Source: Rhodovulum sp. ES.010 (GTDB lineage Bacteria; Pseudomonadota; Alphaproteobacteria; Rhodobacterales; Rhodobacteraceae). Taken from it: DNA of 64,000 nt. The notes beneath the pieces are model-generated. The model was not told the origin of the DNA and did no database searches. It saw nothing but the letters and a program-made list of their open reading frames with translations. Of the stretch, positions 30,241 through 41,315 are shown piece by piece. The stretch lies in the NCBI RefSeq assembly GCF_900142935.1, contig NZ_FSRS01000001.1:2738001-2802000 (forward strand), written 5' to 3'. Position numbers and translations under genes: made by a program. The stretch's first letter is position 1. Each line of letters begins with the position of its first letter.

Positions 30241-33200
30241 TCGCCATATCCCCGGTTACCGAGTCGTCATCGTCACGCTGGATTCGCACTCGGCCGGTCC
30301 CGCCGCCCGTGTCACGGAACGCCTGCGCGACGACTTTCCGGGGCTGACCGTCTCGGTCCATGCCGCGGCGACCTGGGCCGAGAACCCCGATGCTCTGGCC
30401 CGGGCCAAGGACGATGTGCGCCACGGCGACATCATCATTGTGAACCTGCTGTTCATCGAGGAGCATATCACCGCGATCCTGCCCGACCTGCAGGCGCGGC
30501 GGGACGACTGTGACGCGATGATCGGGATCATCGCCGACAAGCAGGTCGTCCAGCTGACAAGGATGGGCGATCTCGACATGACCAAGCCCGCCTCGGGGCC
30601 GATGAAGCTTCTGAAGAAGCTGCGCGGCTCCAAGGAGGGCACGAACGGCGCGCCCAAGGGCAATGGCGAGAAGCAGATGGCGATGCTGCGCCGCCTGCCC
30701 AAGATGCTGCGCTATGTGCCGGGCAAGGCGCAGGACCTGCGCGCCTGGTTCCTGACAATGCAGTACTGGCTGGGCGGCTCGGACGACAATGTCGAGCAGA
30801 TGGTGCGCTTCCTGATCTCGCGCTACGCCCATGACGCGACCTGGCGCGGCGGCCATTCCGAAGCGCCCATCGATTACCCCGAGGTCGGCCTGTATCACCC
30901 CGATATCCCCCATCGGATCACGACCGACCCCGCCGACCTGCCGCGCACCCAAACCCCCGTGGCCACGGTCGGCGTCCTGCTGATGCGCTCGTATATCCTC
31001 GCCTCGGACACCGCCCATTACGATGCGGTCATCCGGGCGCTCGAGGAGCGGGGCATCCGCGTGATCGCGGCCTTTGCGGGCGGACTGGACGCGCGCCCCG
31101 CGGTCGACGCCTATTTCAAGGGCGAGGACGGGGTTCATGTCGACGCGCTGGTCTCGCTCACCGGCTTCAGCCTGATCGGTGGCCCGGCCTATAACGACAG
31201 CGAGGCCGCGGTCGAGGTGCTCAGCGGGCTCGACGTGCCTTACGTCGCCGCGCACCCGCTGGAATTCCAGACGCTGGGGCAATGGAGCGCGTCCTCGGGC
31301 GGCCTCGGCCCGGTCGAGACGACAATGCTGATCGCGCTGCCCGAACTGGACGGCGCGATTTCGCCCACCGTCTTCGGCGGCCGTCATGGTCCCGAGGGCT
31401 GCCAGGGCTGCCCCAAGGCCTGCGCCTGCCAGGCCGACAGCAAGGAGATGGCGGCCTGTTCCGAGCGGGTGGCCACGCTGGCCGCCCGGGTAGAGCGGCT
31501 TGCCCGCCTGCGTCGGTCCGAAGTCGCGGCCCGCAAGGTGGGCGTCATCCTCTTCGGCTTCCCGCCGAACGCGGGCGCTGTCGGCACCGCCGCCTATCTT
31601 TCGGTCTTCGAGAGCCTGTTCAACACCCTCCACAGGATGAAGGACGAGGGCTACGACGTCGGCGAATTGCCCGGCAGCGTGGAGGAATTGCGCGACTCGA
31701 TCCTCGAGGGAAATGCCCGCCAGTACGGGCAGGAGGCGAATGTCTGCGCCCATGTGCCCGCCGACGACCTGGTGCGCGGCACCCCGTGGTTGAGCGAAAT
31801 CGAGGAAGTCTGGGGCCCCGCGCCGGGCAAGATCCGCTCGGACGGGCGCGGGGTGTTCGTGCTGGGGCGCGAGTTCGGCAAAGTCTTCGTGGGCGTGCAG
31901 CCGACCTTCGGCTACGAGGGCGACCCGATGCGCCTTCTGTTCGAGAAGGGCTTTGCCCCGACGCATGCGTTCAGTGCCTTCTACCTCTGGCTCAAGAACA
32001 GCTTCCGCGCCGATGTGCTCTTGCATTTCGGGATGCACGGCGCGCTGGAATTCATGCCCGGCAAGCAGGCCGGCATGGGCGCGCGCGACTGGCCCGACCG
32101 GCTGATCGGCGACATGCCGAACGTCTATCTCTACGCGTCCAACAACCCGTCGGAGGCGACGCTGGCCAAGCGGCGGTCCAACGCGGTGACGGTCACCCAC
32201 CTGACGCCGCCGCTGGCGTCGTCGGGGCTCTACAAGGGGTTGCAGGAACTCAAGGACAGCCTGACCCGCTGGCGCAACACGCAGCCTGACTCGCCCGAAA
32301 TGGCCGACCTGGAAGAGTTGATCCGGGTGCAGGCCGAGGCGGTGGACATGGGCGGCACGCCGCCCGAGGCGTTGTGGCTGAAGCTCCTGGAAACCGAGGA
32401 CGCGCTGATCCCCGACGGTCTGCACGTGCTGGGCCGGCCGGTCTCGGATGACGAGCGCGCCGAGCATCTGCGGGTGATGTGCGAGACCGACGACGAGACG
32501 CGCGAGCGCGTCGATCAGTGGCTGCAGCAGGACACGGAACTGCCGGCGCTGATGCGCGCGCTGTCGGGTCGCTACATCCAGCCGGTCCCGGGCGGCGACC
32601 TGATCCGCTCGGCCGAGGTGCTGCCCACGGGCCGCAACATCCACGCCTTCGACCCGTTCCGCATGCCCACGCAATTCGCCATGCAGGAGGGTGCGAAACA
32701 AGCCCAGAAACTGCTGGACGCGCATGAAAGCCTGCCGCGCTCGGTGGCGATGGTCCTGTGGGGGTCGGACAACATCAAGTCGGATGGCGGCCCGATCGCG
32801 CAGGCGATGGCGCTGATGGGCGCCAGGCCCCGCTTCGACGGCTACGGCCGGCTCTGCGGCGCCGACCTCGTGCCGCTGGAGGAATTGGGGCGCCCGCGCG
32901 TTGATGTCGTAATGACGCTCTCGGGCATTTTCCGCGACCTTCTGCCGCTGCAGACCCGGATGCTGGCCGAGGCTGCTTGGAAGGCCGCGATGGCCGAGGA
33001 CGAACCGCTCGAGATGAACTACATCCGCGCCCATTCGCTGGCCCATGCCGAGAAGATGGGCGTCGACATGGAAACGGCGTCGCTGCGCGTGTTCTCGAAT
33101 GCCGAGGGGGCCTATGGCTCCAACGTCAACGGACTGGTGGATTCGGGTGCCTGGGGCGACGAGGATGAGTTGGCCGACGCCTACGAGGCGCGCAAGAGCT

Positions 33201-33805
33201 ATGCCTATGGCCGCGACGGCAAATCCAAGGCCAACGCCGCGCTTCTGCAGCAGACGCTGAAGGACGTGGACGTCGCCTACCAGAACCTCGAAAGCGTGGA
33301 ACTGGGGGTGACCACCGTCGACCACTATTTCGACACGCTCGGCGGCATTTCCCGCGCCGTGAAGCGCGCCAAGGGGTCCGAGGCCGCCGTCTATATCGGC
33401 GACCAGACCCGCGGCGAGGGCAAGGTTCGCACCCTGAAGGAGCAGGTCGATCTCGAAACCCGGTCGCGCAGCCTGAACCCCAAGTGGTTCGAGGGCATGC
33501 TGAAGCACGGGCACGAAGGCGTGCGCCAGATCGAGGCGCAGGTCACCAACACCCTCGGGTGGTCGGCAACGACCGGCCAGGTGGAGCCCTGGGTGTATCA
33601 ACGGCTGTCGGAAACCTTCGTCCTCGACGACGAGATGCGCAAACGGCTGGCCAGCCTGAACCCCGCCGCAAGTGCGAAACTGGCCAACCGCCTGCTGGAG
33701 GCGCATGACCGCGACTACTGGCAACCCGACGCCGAAACCCTGGCCGCGCTGCAGGCGGCCGCAGACGAGCTGGAAGACCGGCTCGAAGGAATTGCGGCCG
33801 AATAG
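30230..33805 (+). CDS. bchH: Magnesium chelatase subunit H
   Basis: The 1191-residue protein starts [20 protein letters not shown] and matches BchH throughout. Motifs include [20 protein letters not shown], the [20 protein letters not shown]ys-rich loop near residue 385, [17 protein letters not shown] near 600, [20 protein letters not shown] and the [13 protein letters not shown] segment. It binds protoporphyrin IX and, with BchI/BchD, inserts Mg2+, the first committed step of bacteriochlorophyll synthesis. The start lies within the last bases of bchB (11-bp overlap). Confidence 0.98.
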
Positions 33806-34723
<918 letters not shown>

Positions 34724-34736
34724 GGAACGCCCGCCG

Positions 34737-35420
34737 ATGGACAGCTACGCCCGCACACGTGAACGGCTGGAACACTACTTCGACCGCACCGCGGCGAAGA
34801 CGTGGGAGAGGCTGACCTCCGACGCGCCGGTGTCGCGCATCCGCCAGACGGTGCGCGAGGGACGCGACCAGATGCGCGCCGCGATGCTTTCGCGCCTGCC
34901 GGACGACCTGACCGGCGCCCGCGTCCTGGACGCCGGCTGCGGCGCCGGGCCGATGACGCTCGAACTGGTGCAACGGGGCGCCGAGGTCGTCGCGGTGGAC
35001 ATCTCGCAAAGCCTGCTCGACGTGGCGAAGAGCCGCATCCCGTCGAAGTATCACGGCCAGATCACCTTCGTGGCGGGCGACATGCTGTCCGACAGGCTGG
35101 GCCGGTTCGACTACGCCATGGCGATGGACAGCCTGATCCACTACAAGGCGCCCGATATCGCCGCGGCGCTGGGGAAACTCGCACCGCGGACGCGCGGCAA
35201 GGTCGTCTTCACCGTGGCGCCCAAGACACCGCTGTTGTCGGCGATGCACGTCACCGGCAAGCTGTTCCCGCGCTCGGACCGGTCGCCGCGCATCATTCCC
35301 CATTCCGAGGCCCGCATCGCCACCGCGCTGCGCAAGGCCGGCGTGAAAGGGCACCTGCGGCCGGTCGCACGCGTGGCCAAGGGCTTCTACATCTCCCAGG
35401 CGATGGAGCTTGAGCCATGA
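34737..35420 (+). CDS. bchM: Magnesium-protoporphyrin IX methyltransferase
   Basis: The 227-residue SAM-dependent methyltransferase has motif I RVLDAGCGAGPMTLEL near residue 61 and the family N-terminus MDSYARTRERLEHYFDRTAAK-type (starting MDSYARTRERLEHYFDRTAA). It methylates the C13 propionate of Mg-protoporphyrin IX, just before the AcsF step. Its stop overlaps the lhaA start by 4 bp. Confidence 0.97.
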   Translation: MDSYARTRERLEHYFDRTAAKTWERLTSDAPVSRIRQTVREGRDQMRAAMLSRLPDDLTGARVLDAGCGAGPMTLELVQRGAEVVAVDISQSLLDVAKSRIPSKYHGQITFVAGDMLSDRLGRFDYAMAMDSLIHYKAPDIAAALGKLAPRTRGKVVFTVAPKTPLLSAMHVTGKLFPRSDRSPRIIPHSEARIATALRKAGVKGHLRPVARVAKGFYISQAMELEP

Positions 35421-36856
35421 TCCTGGGCGCCAAGAAGATGGCCCAGCTGGGCATTCGCTATCTGCCCTTCGCCGACGCGGTATCCGAGGACTTCCCGTTG
35501 CGCGACGTGCTGCGCCTGTCGCTGTTCCAGGTCTCGGTCGGCATGGCCACGGTCATGCTGCTGGGCACGCTGAACCGCGTGATGATCGTGGAGCTGTCGG
35601 TGCCGGCGATGGTGGTGGCGATGATGATCGCGCTGCCGGTGATGACCGCGCCGTTCCGGGCGCTGATGGGCTTCAAGTCCGACAACTACCGCTCGGCGAT
35701 CGGCTGGAAGCGCATCCCCTACATGTGGTTCGGCACGCTCTGGCAGATGGGCGGGCTGGCGGTGATGCCGTTCGCGCTGATCGTGCTGTCGGGCGACCAG
35801 ACACTGGGTCCCGCCTGGGCGGGCGAGGCGCTGGCCGCCGCATCCTTCCTGATGACGGGCCTCGGCATCCACATGACCCAGACGGTGGGCCTTGCGCTTG
35901 CCTCGGACCGCGCCAATGACGAGACCCGGCCGCGGGTCGTCGCACTGCTTTACGTGATGTTCCTGATCGGCATGGGCGTGTCGGCCATCGTGATCGGCTG
36001 GCTCTTGCGCGACTTCTCCCAGCTGACGCTGATCCGCGTCGTGCAGGGGGCGGCGGTGGCGACCGTGGTGCTGAATCTCGTCGCGCTGTGGAAGCAGGAG
36101 CCGATGAACCCGATGAGCAAGGCGGAACGGTCCACCCGGCCGCCGAGCTTCGGCGATGCCTGGCAGGACTTCGCCCGCGGCGGACGTGCCGGCCGGCTGC
36201 TGGCCGTGGTCGCTCTGGGCACGCTGGGCTTCAACATGCAGGACGTGCTGCTCGAACCCTATGGCGGCGAGGTTCTCGGGCTGTCGGTGTCCTCCACCAC
36301 CCTTCTGACCGGCACCTGGGCCATCGGGGCGTTGGCGGGATTCGCCCTTGCCGCGCGCTGGCTGTTGCAGGGCGTCAACCTCTACCGCATGGGCGCCAGC
36401 GGCATCCTCGCCGGAATCGGGGCCTTCACGGCGGTGATTCTGGCCGGGCCGCTCGGCTCGGCGCCGCTGTTCTTTGCCGGGGCCTGTGGCATCGGTTTCG
36501 GCGGTGGGCTGTTCGCGGTCGCAACGCTGACCGCGGCGATGTCGATGCCCGTCGATGGCAAGGCCGGTCGTGGCCTGGCACTCGGCGCCTGGGGCGCGGC
36601 CCAGGCCACGGCGGCGGGCCTCGCGGTGGCGATCGGCGGCACGCTGCGCGACGTCGTCGGCCATTTCGCGATGGCCGGTACGTTCGGCGAAGGGCTGAAC
36701 ACCCCGGCCACCGGATACGCGGCGGTCTACCACATTGAGATCGTCCTGCTGTTCGTGACACTCATTGTCCTGGGGCCGCTCGTGCGGCCACAGGATCGCA
36801 ATCATCCCAACGGGGATGCCTCGGCCAAGATCGGGCTGGCCGACTTCCCAACCTGA
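35417..36856 (+). CDS. lhaA: LH1 assembly factor LhaA (PucC/BCD transporter family)
   Basis: A 479-residue, about 12-span protein with the family motifs TLNRVMIVELSVPAMVVAMM, YRSAIGWKRIPYMWFGTLWQ, ALASDRANDETRPRVVALLY, LEPYGGEVLGLSVSSTTLL and ALGAWGAAQATAAGLAVAIGG. LhaA supports LH1 assembly around the reaction centre. Position between bchM and puhA is the conserved superoperon order. It overlaps bchM by 4 bp and ends 17 bp before puhA. In Rhodobacter the puh promoter lies within this gene. Confidence 0.95.
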   Translation: MILGAKKMAQLGIRYLPFADAVSEDFPLRDVLRLSLFQVSVGMATVMLLGTLNRVMIVELSVPAMVVAMMIALPVMTAPFRALMGFKSDNYRSAIGWKRIPYMWFGTLWQMGGLAVMPFALIVLSGDQTLGPAWAGEALAAASFLMTGLGIHMTQTVGLALASDRANDETRPRVVALLYVMFLIGMGVSAIVIGWLLRDFSQLTLIRVVQGAAVATVVLNLVALWKQEPMNPMSKAERSTRPPSFGDAWQDFARGGRAGRLLAVVALGTLGFNMQDVLLEPYGGEVLGLSVSSTTLLTGTWAIGALAGFALAARWLLQGVNLYRMGASGILAGIGAFTAVILAGPLGSAPLFFAGACGIGFGGGLFAVATLTAAMSMPVDGKAGRGLALGAWGAAQATAAGLAVAIGGTLRDVVGHFAMAGTFGEGLNTPATGYAAVYHIEIVLLFVTLIVLGPLVRPQDRNHPNGDASAKIGLADFPT

Positions 36857-36873
36857 CCCGGAGGACCGAACCC

Positions 36874-37659
36874 ATGGTCAACGCATTTTTCGGAAACTTC
36901 GATCTCGCCAGTCTGTCCATCTGGTCGTTCTGGCTGTTCTTCGCTGGGCTTGTCTTCTATCTCCAGCGGGCCAACATGCACGAGGGCTACCCGCTCGAGG
37001 ACGAGCTGGGCAACCCCGCGCCGAACCAGGGCATGTTCCCGTTGCCCGAGAAGAAGACCTACAAGCTGCCCCACGGGCAGGGTGAACTGACCGTCCCGAA
37101 CGGCCAGACCGACCCTCGGAACAAGGACCTGGCGCTGCGCAGGGCGACCCAGAACAATGGCTATCCGCTGGAGCCGACCGGCGACCCGATGAAGGACGGC
37201 GTCGGCCCGGCCGCCTGGTGCGCGCGCAAGGACGAACCCGAACTGACGGGCCAGGGCCATCCCAAGATCCAGCCCCTCGCGGCGCTCAAGGGCTTCAAGG
37301 TCAGCGCCGGGCGCGACCCGCGCGGCATGCCGGTGGTCGCCGCCGATGGCGAAACCGTCGGCTCCTGTGTCGATCTCTGGGTTGACGAACCCGAGGCCGT
37401 CGTGCGCTATCTCGAAATCGAACTGGACAACGAACATGGCGGTGGCCGCCGTCTGCTGCCGATGCCGCTGGCGCAGATCGCGTGGTTCGGCAAGCCGGCC
37501 GTCAAGGTCCACTCGATCTACGGCAAGCACTTCGCCGACGTGCCGACGATCAAGTCGACGACCCAGGTGACCAAGCTCGAGGAAGAGAAGGTCAGCGCCT
37601 ACTATGCCGGCGGCAAGCTCTACGCCGACCCGGAAGAGCGGCTGGAGCCGCAGCTCTAG
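36874..37659 (+). CDS. puhA: Photosynthetic reaction centre H subunit
   Basis: The 261-residue protein has one N-terminal membrane helix (LSIWSFWLFFAGLVFYLQRA, about residues 14-33), then R-x-x-M-H-E-G-Y-P-L-E and a soluble PRC-barrel domain with GLKGFKVSAGRDPRGMPV-like sequence (here LAALKGFKVSAGRDPRGMPV) and TQVTKLEEEKVSAYYAGGKL. It caps the L/M subunits on the cytoplasmic side and guides protons to QB. GGAGG precedes the ATG. puhB follows after 12 bp. Confidence 0.98.
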   Translation: MVNAFFGNFDLASLSIWSFWLFFAGLVFYLQRANMHEGYPLEDELGNPAPNQGMFPLPEKKTYKLPHGQGELTVPNGQTDPRNKDLALRRATQNNGYPLEPTGDPMKDGVGPAAWCARKDEPELTGQGHPKIQPLAALKGFKVSAGRDPRGMPVVAADGETVGSCVDLWVDEPEAVVRYLEIELDNEHGGGRRLLPMPLAQIAWFGKPAVKVHSIYGKHFADVPTIKSTTQVTKLEEEKVSAYYAGGKLYADPEERLEPQL

Positions 37660-37671
37660 GAGCGCAAAACG

Positions 37672-38301
37672 ATGTCCCACGACGATTTCGCCATCGAACC
37701 GATCAGGGGCCTGCCCGAAGAACTGCCGGAGGGGGAAGAAATCCTCTGGCAGGGCTCCCCGAACTGGTGGGCGCTGGCCCGCGAGAGCCTCGCGCTCTAC
37801 TGGGTGGCGGGATATTTCGTCGTGCTGTTCCTCTGGAGGGTGATCGTCGCCACAGAGACCATGTCCCTGTCCCAGGCGGCGGTCGCCTCGTCCTTCTTCC
37901 TGTTCCTCGGGGGGTTCGTCTGCGCGCTGTTGATGATGACGGCCTTCGTCCAGTCCAGGGCGGCGGTCTACACCGTCACCAATCGGCGGGTTGCGCTTCG
38001 GATCGGGGCGGCGCTTTCGATGACGCTGAACCTGCCCTACACGTGGATCGGCAACGCCAACCTGGACCTGCGGAAGTCCGGGACAGGAACGATCGCGTTC
38101 GAGTTGATGGGGACCACCCGGTTCTCGTACCTTTTGTGTTGGCCGCATGTTCGCCCTTGGCGGATGGCTCGCACGGAACCCGCGTTCCGCTGCATCCCTG
38201 AAGCGGCAAAGGTCGCAAGACTGATCGCCGACGCAGCGGAAACGCGGGTCTCCGAACCGAAGATCACGCGCGTCGGAGACGATGCGCTGGCCGCAGAGTA
38301 G
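37672..38301 (+). CDS. puhB: Photosynthetic complex assembly protein PuhB
   Basis: The 209-residue protein has a PuhB N-terminus (FAIEPIRGLPEELPEGEEIL, WQGSPNWWALARESL), two or three membrane spans and a bacterial PH-type domain with VYTVTNRRVALRIGAALSMT and LNLPYTWIGNANLDLR. It aids reaction-centre assembly in Rhodobacter. The gene sits in the invariant puhABC order, 12 bp after puhA and 8 bp before puhC. Confidence 0.94.
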   Translation: MSHDDFAIEPIRGLPEELPEGEEILWQGSPNWWALARESLALYWVAGYFVVLFLWRVIVATETMSLSQAAVASSFFLFLGGFVCALLMMTAFVQSRAAVYTVTNRRVALRIGAALSMTLNLPYTWIGNANLDLRKSGTGTIAFELMGTTRFSYLLCWPHVRPWRMARTEPAFRCIPEAAKVARLIADAAETRVSEPKITRVGDDALAAE

Positions 38302-38309
38302 GAACGACC

Positions 38310-38777
38310 ATGGCAGCGACCGACCCGCGCAGATACCCGCAGCGGCAGGACCCGGACAAGATCCCCCCGGTCCTGATCAAGGCGATGTTCGCGCTCGTGT
38401 TGTTCTCGCTGGCGGTGGTGACCTATGCCCGGATCACCGACAAGCCCCTGGCGGCCATGCCCGACGCGACCGCGCCGGTGGCCGCGGAACGCATGATCGT
38501 GCTGGAAGGCAGCATGACCGGGGCGGCGACGGTCTACGACACCGAGGGCAACGTCATCCACGAATTCGACTCCGAACAGGGCGGTTTCATCGCCGGAGTC
38601 TGGCGGGTGCTGCAACGCGAGCGGGGCAAGATCGACGCCCCGGCCGATGCGCCCGTACGTCTCGTCCGCTACGAAGGCGGACGGCTCTCTCTGTACGACG
38701 ACCTGACGGGTTGGCGTGCGGAACTGATCGGCTTCGGTGCCGATAACGCGGCAGCTTTCGCGCGGCTGCTGGACTGA
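38310..38777 (+). CDS. puhC: Photosynthetic complex assembly protein PuhC
   Basis: A 155-residue protein with one N-terminal transmembrane helix (LIKAMFALVLFSLAVVTYAR) and a periplasmic domain. It shows the PuhC motifs RMIVLEGSMTGAATVYDTEG, GGFIAGVWRVLQRERGK and PVRLVRYEGGRLSLYDDLTGW. It is needed for full reaction-centre and LH1 levels in Rhodobacter. A purine-rich ATG context and the conserved neighbours support the start. Confidence 0.94.
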   Translation: MAATDPRRYPQRQDPDKIPPVLIKAMFALVLFSLAVVTYARITDKPLAAMPDATAPVAAERMIVLEGSMTGAATVYDTEGNVIHEFDSEQGGFIAGVWRVLQRERGKIDAPADAPVRLVRYEGGRLSLYDDLTGWRAELIGFGADNAAAFARLLD

Positions 38778-38825
38778 AGGGGGAGGGAGACATGGCCCCC
38801 ATCACAAAAAACAGGGAACCAAGAA
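38778..38825 (+). promoter_or_regulatory. puhC-small ORF spacer with a leader-like ATG
   Basis: In the 48-bp spacer a GGGAGGGAG ribosome site precedes an ATG at 38792 that opens a 26-codon frame ending at 38872, out of frame with the gene at 38826. GGGGG (38779-38783) can pair with CCCCC (38796-38800). The downstream gene has its own AGGGA site 10 bp before its ATG. This could be a leader peptide or a ribosome-loading site, or simply a relict; evidence is thin. Confidence 0.3.
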
Positions 38826-39122
38826 ATGGGACTTTTCACCCGAGAGAAGGAGACCGCACCCTGCACGGTTGAGGTTTCCCACAAGTTCGAGAGCCTTCAC
38901 GCTCACGTCCGGTTCAACAACGGGGCCGTCGTCCACCCGGGCGACGAGGTGCTGGTTCACGGCCCCGAGATCATGGCCCCCTATGGCGAGGTCGTGACAG
39001 AGGATCGCACCGCCACCATCACCCGCGCCTCGGCCGTCGAACGGCTCTGGACGCGGCTGACCGGCGATTTCGAGTTCATGGAGCTTTGCGAGTTCTCCTT
39101 CTCCGAGGAGGCGACGCTATGA
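38826..39122 (+). CDS. Small conserved-position protein upstream of acsF, 98 aa
   Basis: The product starts MGLFTREKETAPCTVEVSHK and continues with VRFNNGAVVHPGDEVLVHGP and ATITRASAVERLWTRLTGDF. It is soluble and predicted beta-rich, with a G-D-E-V-L-V-H-G strand. I recognise no named family. Its stop overlaps the acsF start (ATGA), so the two are translationally coupled. A short ORF at this place occurs in other Rhodobacterales clusters. Involvement in the cyclase step or in puh assembly is possible but unproven. Confidence 0.8.
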   Translation: MGLFTREKETAPCTVEVSHKFESLHAHVRFNNGAVVHPGDEVLVHGPEIMAPYGEVVTEDRTATITRASAVERLWTRLTGDFEFMELCEFSFSEEATL

Positions 39123-40234
39123 ACGTCCATACCGCCGACGCCACCACCGTCGAGGAAGGTCTCGCGATCCAGGAAAAGCAGGCTGTTCTCGATTCCGAAT
39201 CCGCGACCGCCGTCGCGATGCAGGACACCCTGCTGACGCCCCGCTTCTACACCACCGATTTCGACGAGCTCGACTCGGTCGACGTGACCCCGGTGCGCGA
39301 GGACTGGGACCAGCTCATCGAGGAAATGAAGGCCGACCCCAACAAGGGCCACTTCAAGAAGGACGAGAATTGGGACCATGTCGACTGGGACGCCATGGAC
39401 CCGGCGCTCAAGAAGGAGTTCATCGACTTCCTGATCAGCTCCTGCACGGCGGAGTTCTCGGGCTGCGTCCTTTACAAGGAAATGAAGCGGCGCGGCAACA
39501 ACCGCGACATCACCGAGTTGTTCCAGCTGATGGCGCGCGACGAGGCGCGGCATGCGGGTTTCATCAACGATGCGCTGCGCGAGGCGGGCATCGCGGTGAA
39601 CCTGGGCTTCCTGACGCAGAAGAAGAAATATACCTATTTCCGGCCCAAGTTCATCTACTACGCCACCTACCTGTCGGAAAAGATCGGCTACGCCCGCTAC
39701 ATCACGATCTATCGCCACCTCGAGGCGCATCCCGAAAAGCGATTCCACCCGATCTTCAAGTGGTTCCGCGAGTGGTGCAATGACGAGTTCCGCCACGGCG
39801 AGGCCTTCGCGCTCCTGATGAAGACCGACCCGAAACTGACCTCGGGCGTGAACGTCTGGTGGATCAAGTTCTTCCTGACCGCGGTCTACGCCACCATGCA
39901 TGTCCGCGACCACCAGCGCCCGGCCTTCCACAAGGCGCTGGACGTCGATACCGACTGGTACGGGCAGGAAGTGTTCCGCAAGACCTCGGAACTGTCCAAG
40001 CAGGTCTTCCCGATCACTCTGGACATCGAACATCCGCGCTGGATGAAAGGGCTGAAGACGCTTCAGGCGGCCTCGGCGCAGGTGGATGCGGGCAAGAAGC
40101 ACGGCGGTCTCGGCGGGAAGCTCACGCAATGGTCCGGGTCGGCCAAGGCGGCCTGGGCCTTCGCGATGCTCTACACGATTCCGGCCAAGCGGCACGAGGT
40201 GCCCGCCAAGACGCGATTGGAGCCCGTCTATTGA
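39119..40234 (+). CDS. acsF: Oxygen-dependent Mg-protoporphyrin IX monomethylester cyclase
   Basis: The 371-residue di-iron protein has both iron-binding E-x-x-H motifs: DEARH at 141-145 and DEFRH at 222-226, with the upstream helix Glu in CTAEFSGCVLYKEMK. It forms the fifth (E) ring of bacteriochlorophyll using O2. Alphaproteobacterial AcsF is reported to work without the BciE or Ycf54 helper proteins. ATG at 39119 overlaps the small ORF stop, and the stop overlaps the puhE TTG start. Confidence 0.97.
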   Translation: MNVHTADATTVEEGLAIQEKQAVLDSESATAVAMQDTLLTPRFYTTDFDELDSVDVTPVREDWDQLIEEMKADPNKGHFKKDENWDHVDWDAMDPALKKEFIDFLISSCTAEFSGCVLYKEMKRRGNNRDITELFQLMARDEARHAGFINDALREAGIAVNLGFLTQKKKYTYFRPKFIYYATYLSEKIGYARYITIYRHLEAHPEKRFHPIFKWFREWCNDEFRHGEAFALLMKTDPKLTSGVNVWWIKFFLTAVYATMHVRDHQRPAFHKALDVDTDWYGQEVFRKTSELSKQVFPITLDIEHPRWMKGLKTLQAASAQVDAGKKHGGLGGKLTQWSGSAKAAWAFAMLYTIPAKRHEVPAKTRLEPVY

Positions 40235-41052
40235 TCAGTTCGGCATGGTTTGCGGCTCTGGCAGCCCTGTTCATCTGGTGGTTCTCCACCGGGGCGATTC
40301 TGTTGGTCGTGCGCCGTGCCGAACATCGGGGCCGTCTGGCCCACCTGCGGGCGACGGTCATGGCTCTGCCCCTCATGGGGGGCGGGGTCTGGCTGTTCGA
40401 GTTGACGCGCCATCTGGAAACGGTGGCGTCCGCCTATCTCGCTTTCTTCGCGGCCATTGCCATCTGGGGGTGGGTGGAACTGGCCTTCCTGACGGGCGTC
40501 GTCGCCGGGCCGAACACCACCCATTGCCACGACGGGGCCCGTGGATGGGAGCGGTTCATCCGCGCCTACGGCACCATCGCCTACCATGAGACCTTGCTGG
40601 TCCTGATCCTGTTCGTGATGCTGGTGACCAGCTATGCGGCCCCCAACTCGGTCGGGCTCTGGACCTTCATCGTGCTGTTCTTCGCCCGGATCTCGGCCAA
40701 ATTGAACCTGTTTCTGGGCGTTCCCAAGATCAATCTGGAGTTCATTCCACAGGTGCTGGCCCATGTACCCAGCCACTTCCGAATCTCCCGGTTGAACTGG
40801 CTGTTTCCGTTCTCGGTCTCGTTCATGACCTTCGCGGTCTATTGCTGGGCCGAACGGCTCTATTCGGCCACGACGCCACACGAGGTTGTCGGCTTTGCGC
40901 TGCTGGCGGCGATCACCGCGCTTGCGTTGCTCGAACACTGGCTGATGGTCCTGCCGCTGCCGGACGAACGGCTCTGGCGCTGGATGCTGCCGACCCGGAA
41001 GGCGGCCGGCGAAGCGCGCAAGAGCCGGCGGGACGACCTTCGCGACGCGTGA
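40231..41052 (+). CDS. puhE: Photosynthetic complex assembly protein PuhE
   Basis: A 273-residue membrane protein with about seven hydrophobic spans. It contains FIWWFSTGAILLVVRRAEHR, TGVVAGPNTTHCHDGARGWE, RFIRAYGTIAYHE, FFARISAKLNLFLGVPKINL and HVPSHFRISRLNW, all features of the DUF3623/PuhE family. It moderates bacteriochlorophyll supply in Rhodobacter capsulatus. The only start that fits is TTG at 40231, sharing bases with the acsF stop (TTGA overlap). It ends the long bchF-puhE gene run. Confidence 0.93.
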   Translation: MISSAWFAALAALFIWWFSTGAILLVVRRAEHRGRLAHLRATVMALPLMGGGVWLFELTRHLETVASAYLAFFAAIAIWGWVELAFLTGVVAGPNTTHCHDGARGWERFIRAYGTIAYHETLLVLILFVMLVTSYAAPNSVGLWTFIVLFFARISAKLNLFLGVPKINLEFIPQVLAHVPSHFRISRLNWLFPFSVSFMTFAVYCWAERLYSATTPHEVVGFALLAAITALALLEHWLMVLPLPDERLWRWMLPTRKAAGEARKSRRDDLRDA

Positions 41053-41315
41053 CGGCCTGCGACAGGCGGTCGCACCGGTGCCGGCTGCCGGGCGCCCGTC
41101 GCGTGCACCCTGGGGTCGAAGGCGTTTTCCTGGCGATATTGGAACCATTCCAGACTGCGAAGGGCTGCCCGCTCGGGGTCCTTCGCGCGCCGATGACCCC
41201 GCAACGCCCCTGAAGGCGCGGGCCGATAGCGAAAAACAATCCCTTTTGGGGGTTTGACCTTCCCGCGACTGCACTCCATGGTATGCACGCACGATCCGAG
41301 TCAGGGAGACACTCT

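Noticed and set aside
41053..41315. PpsR box or FnrL-type site before cycA
   Set aside because: No TGT-N12-ACA and no TTGAT-N4-ATCAA was found. The 263-bp gap has only a weak GCGAC/GTCGC hairpin near its start.
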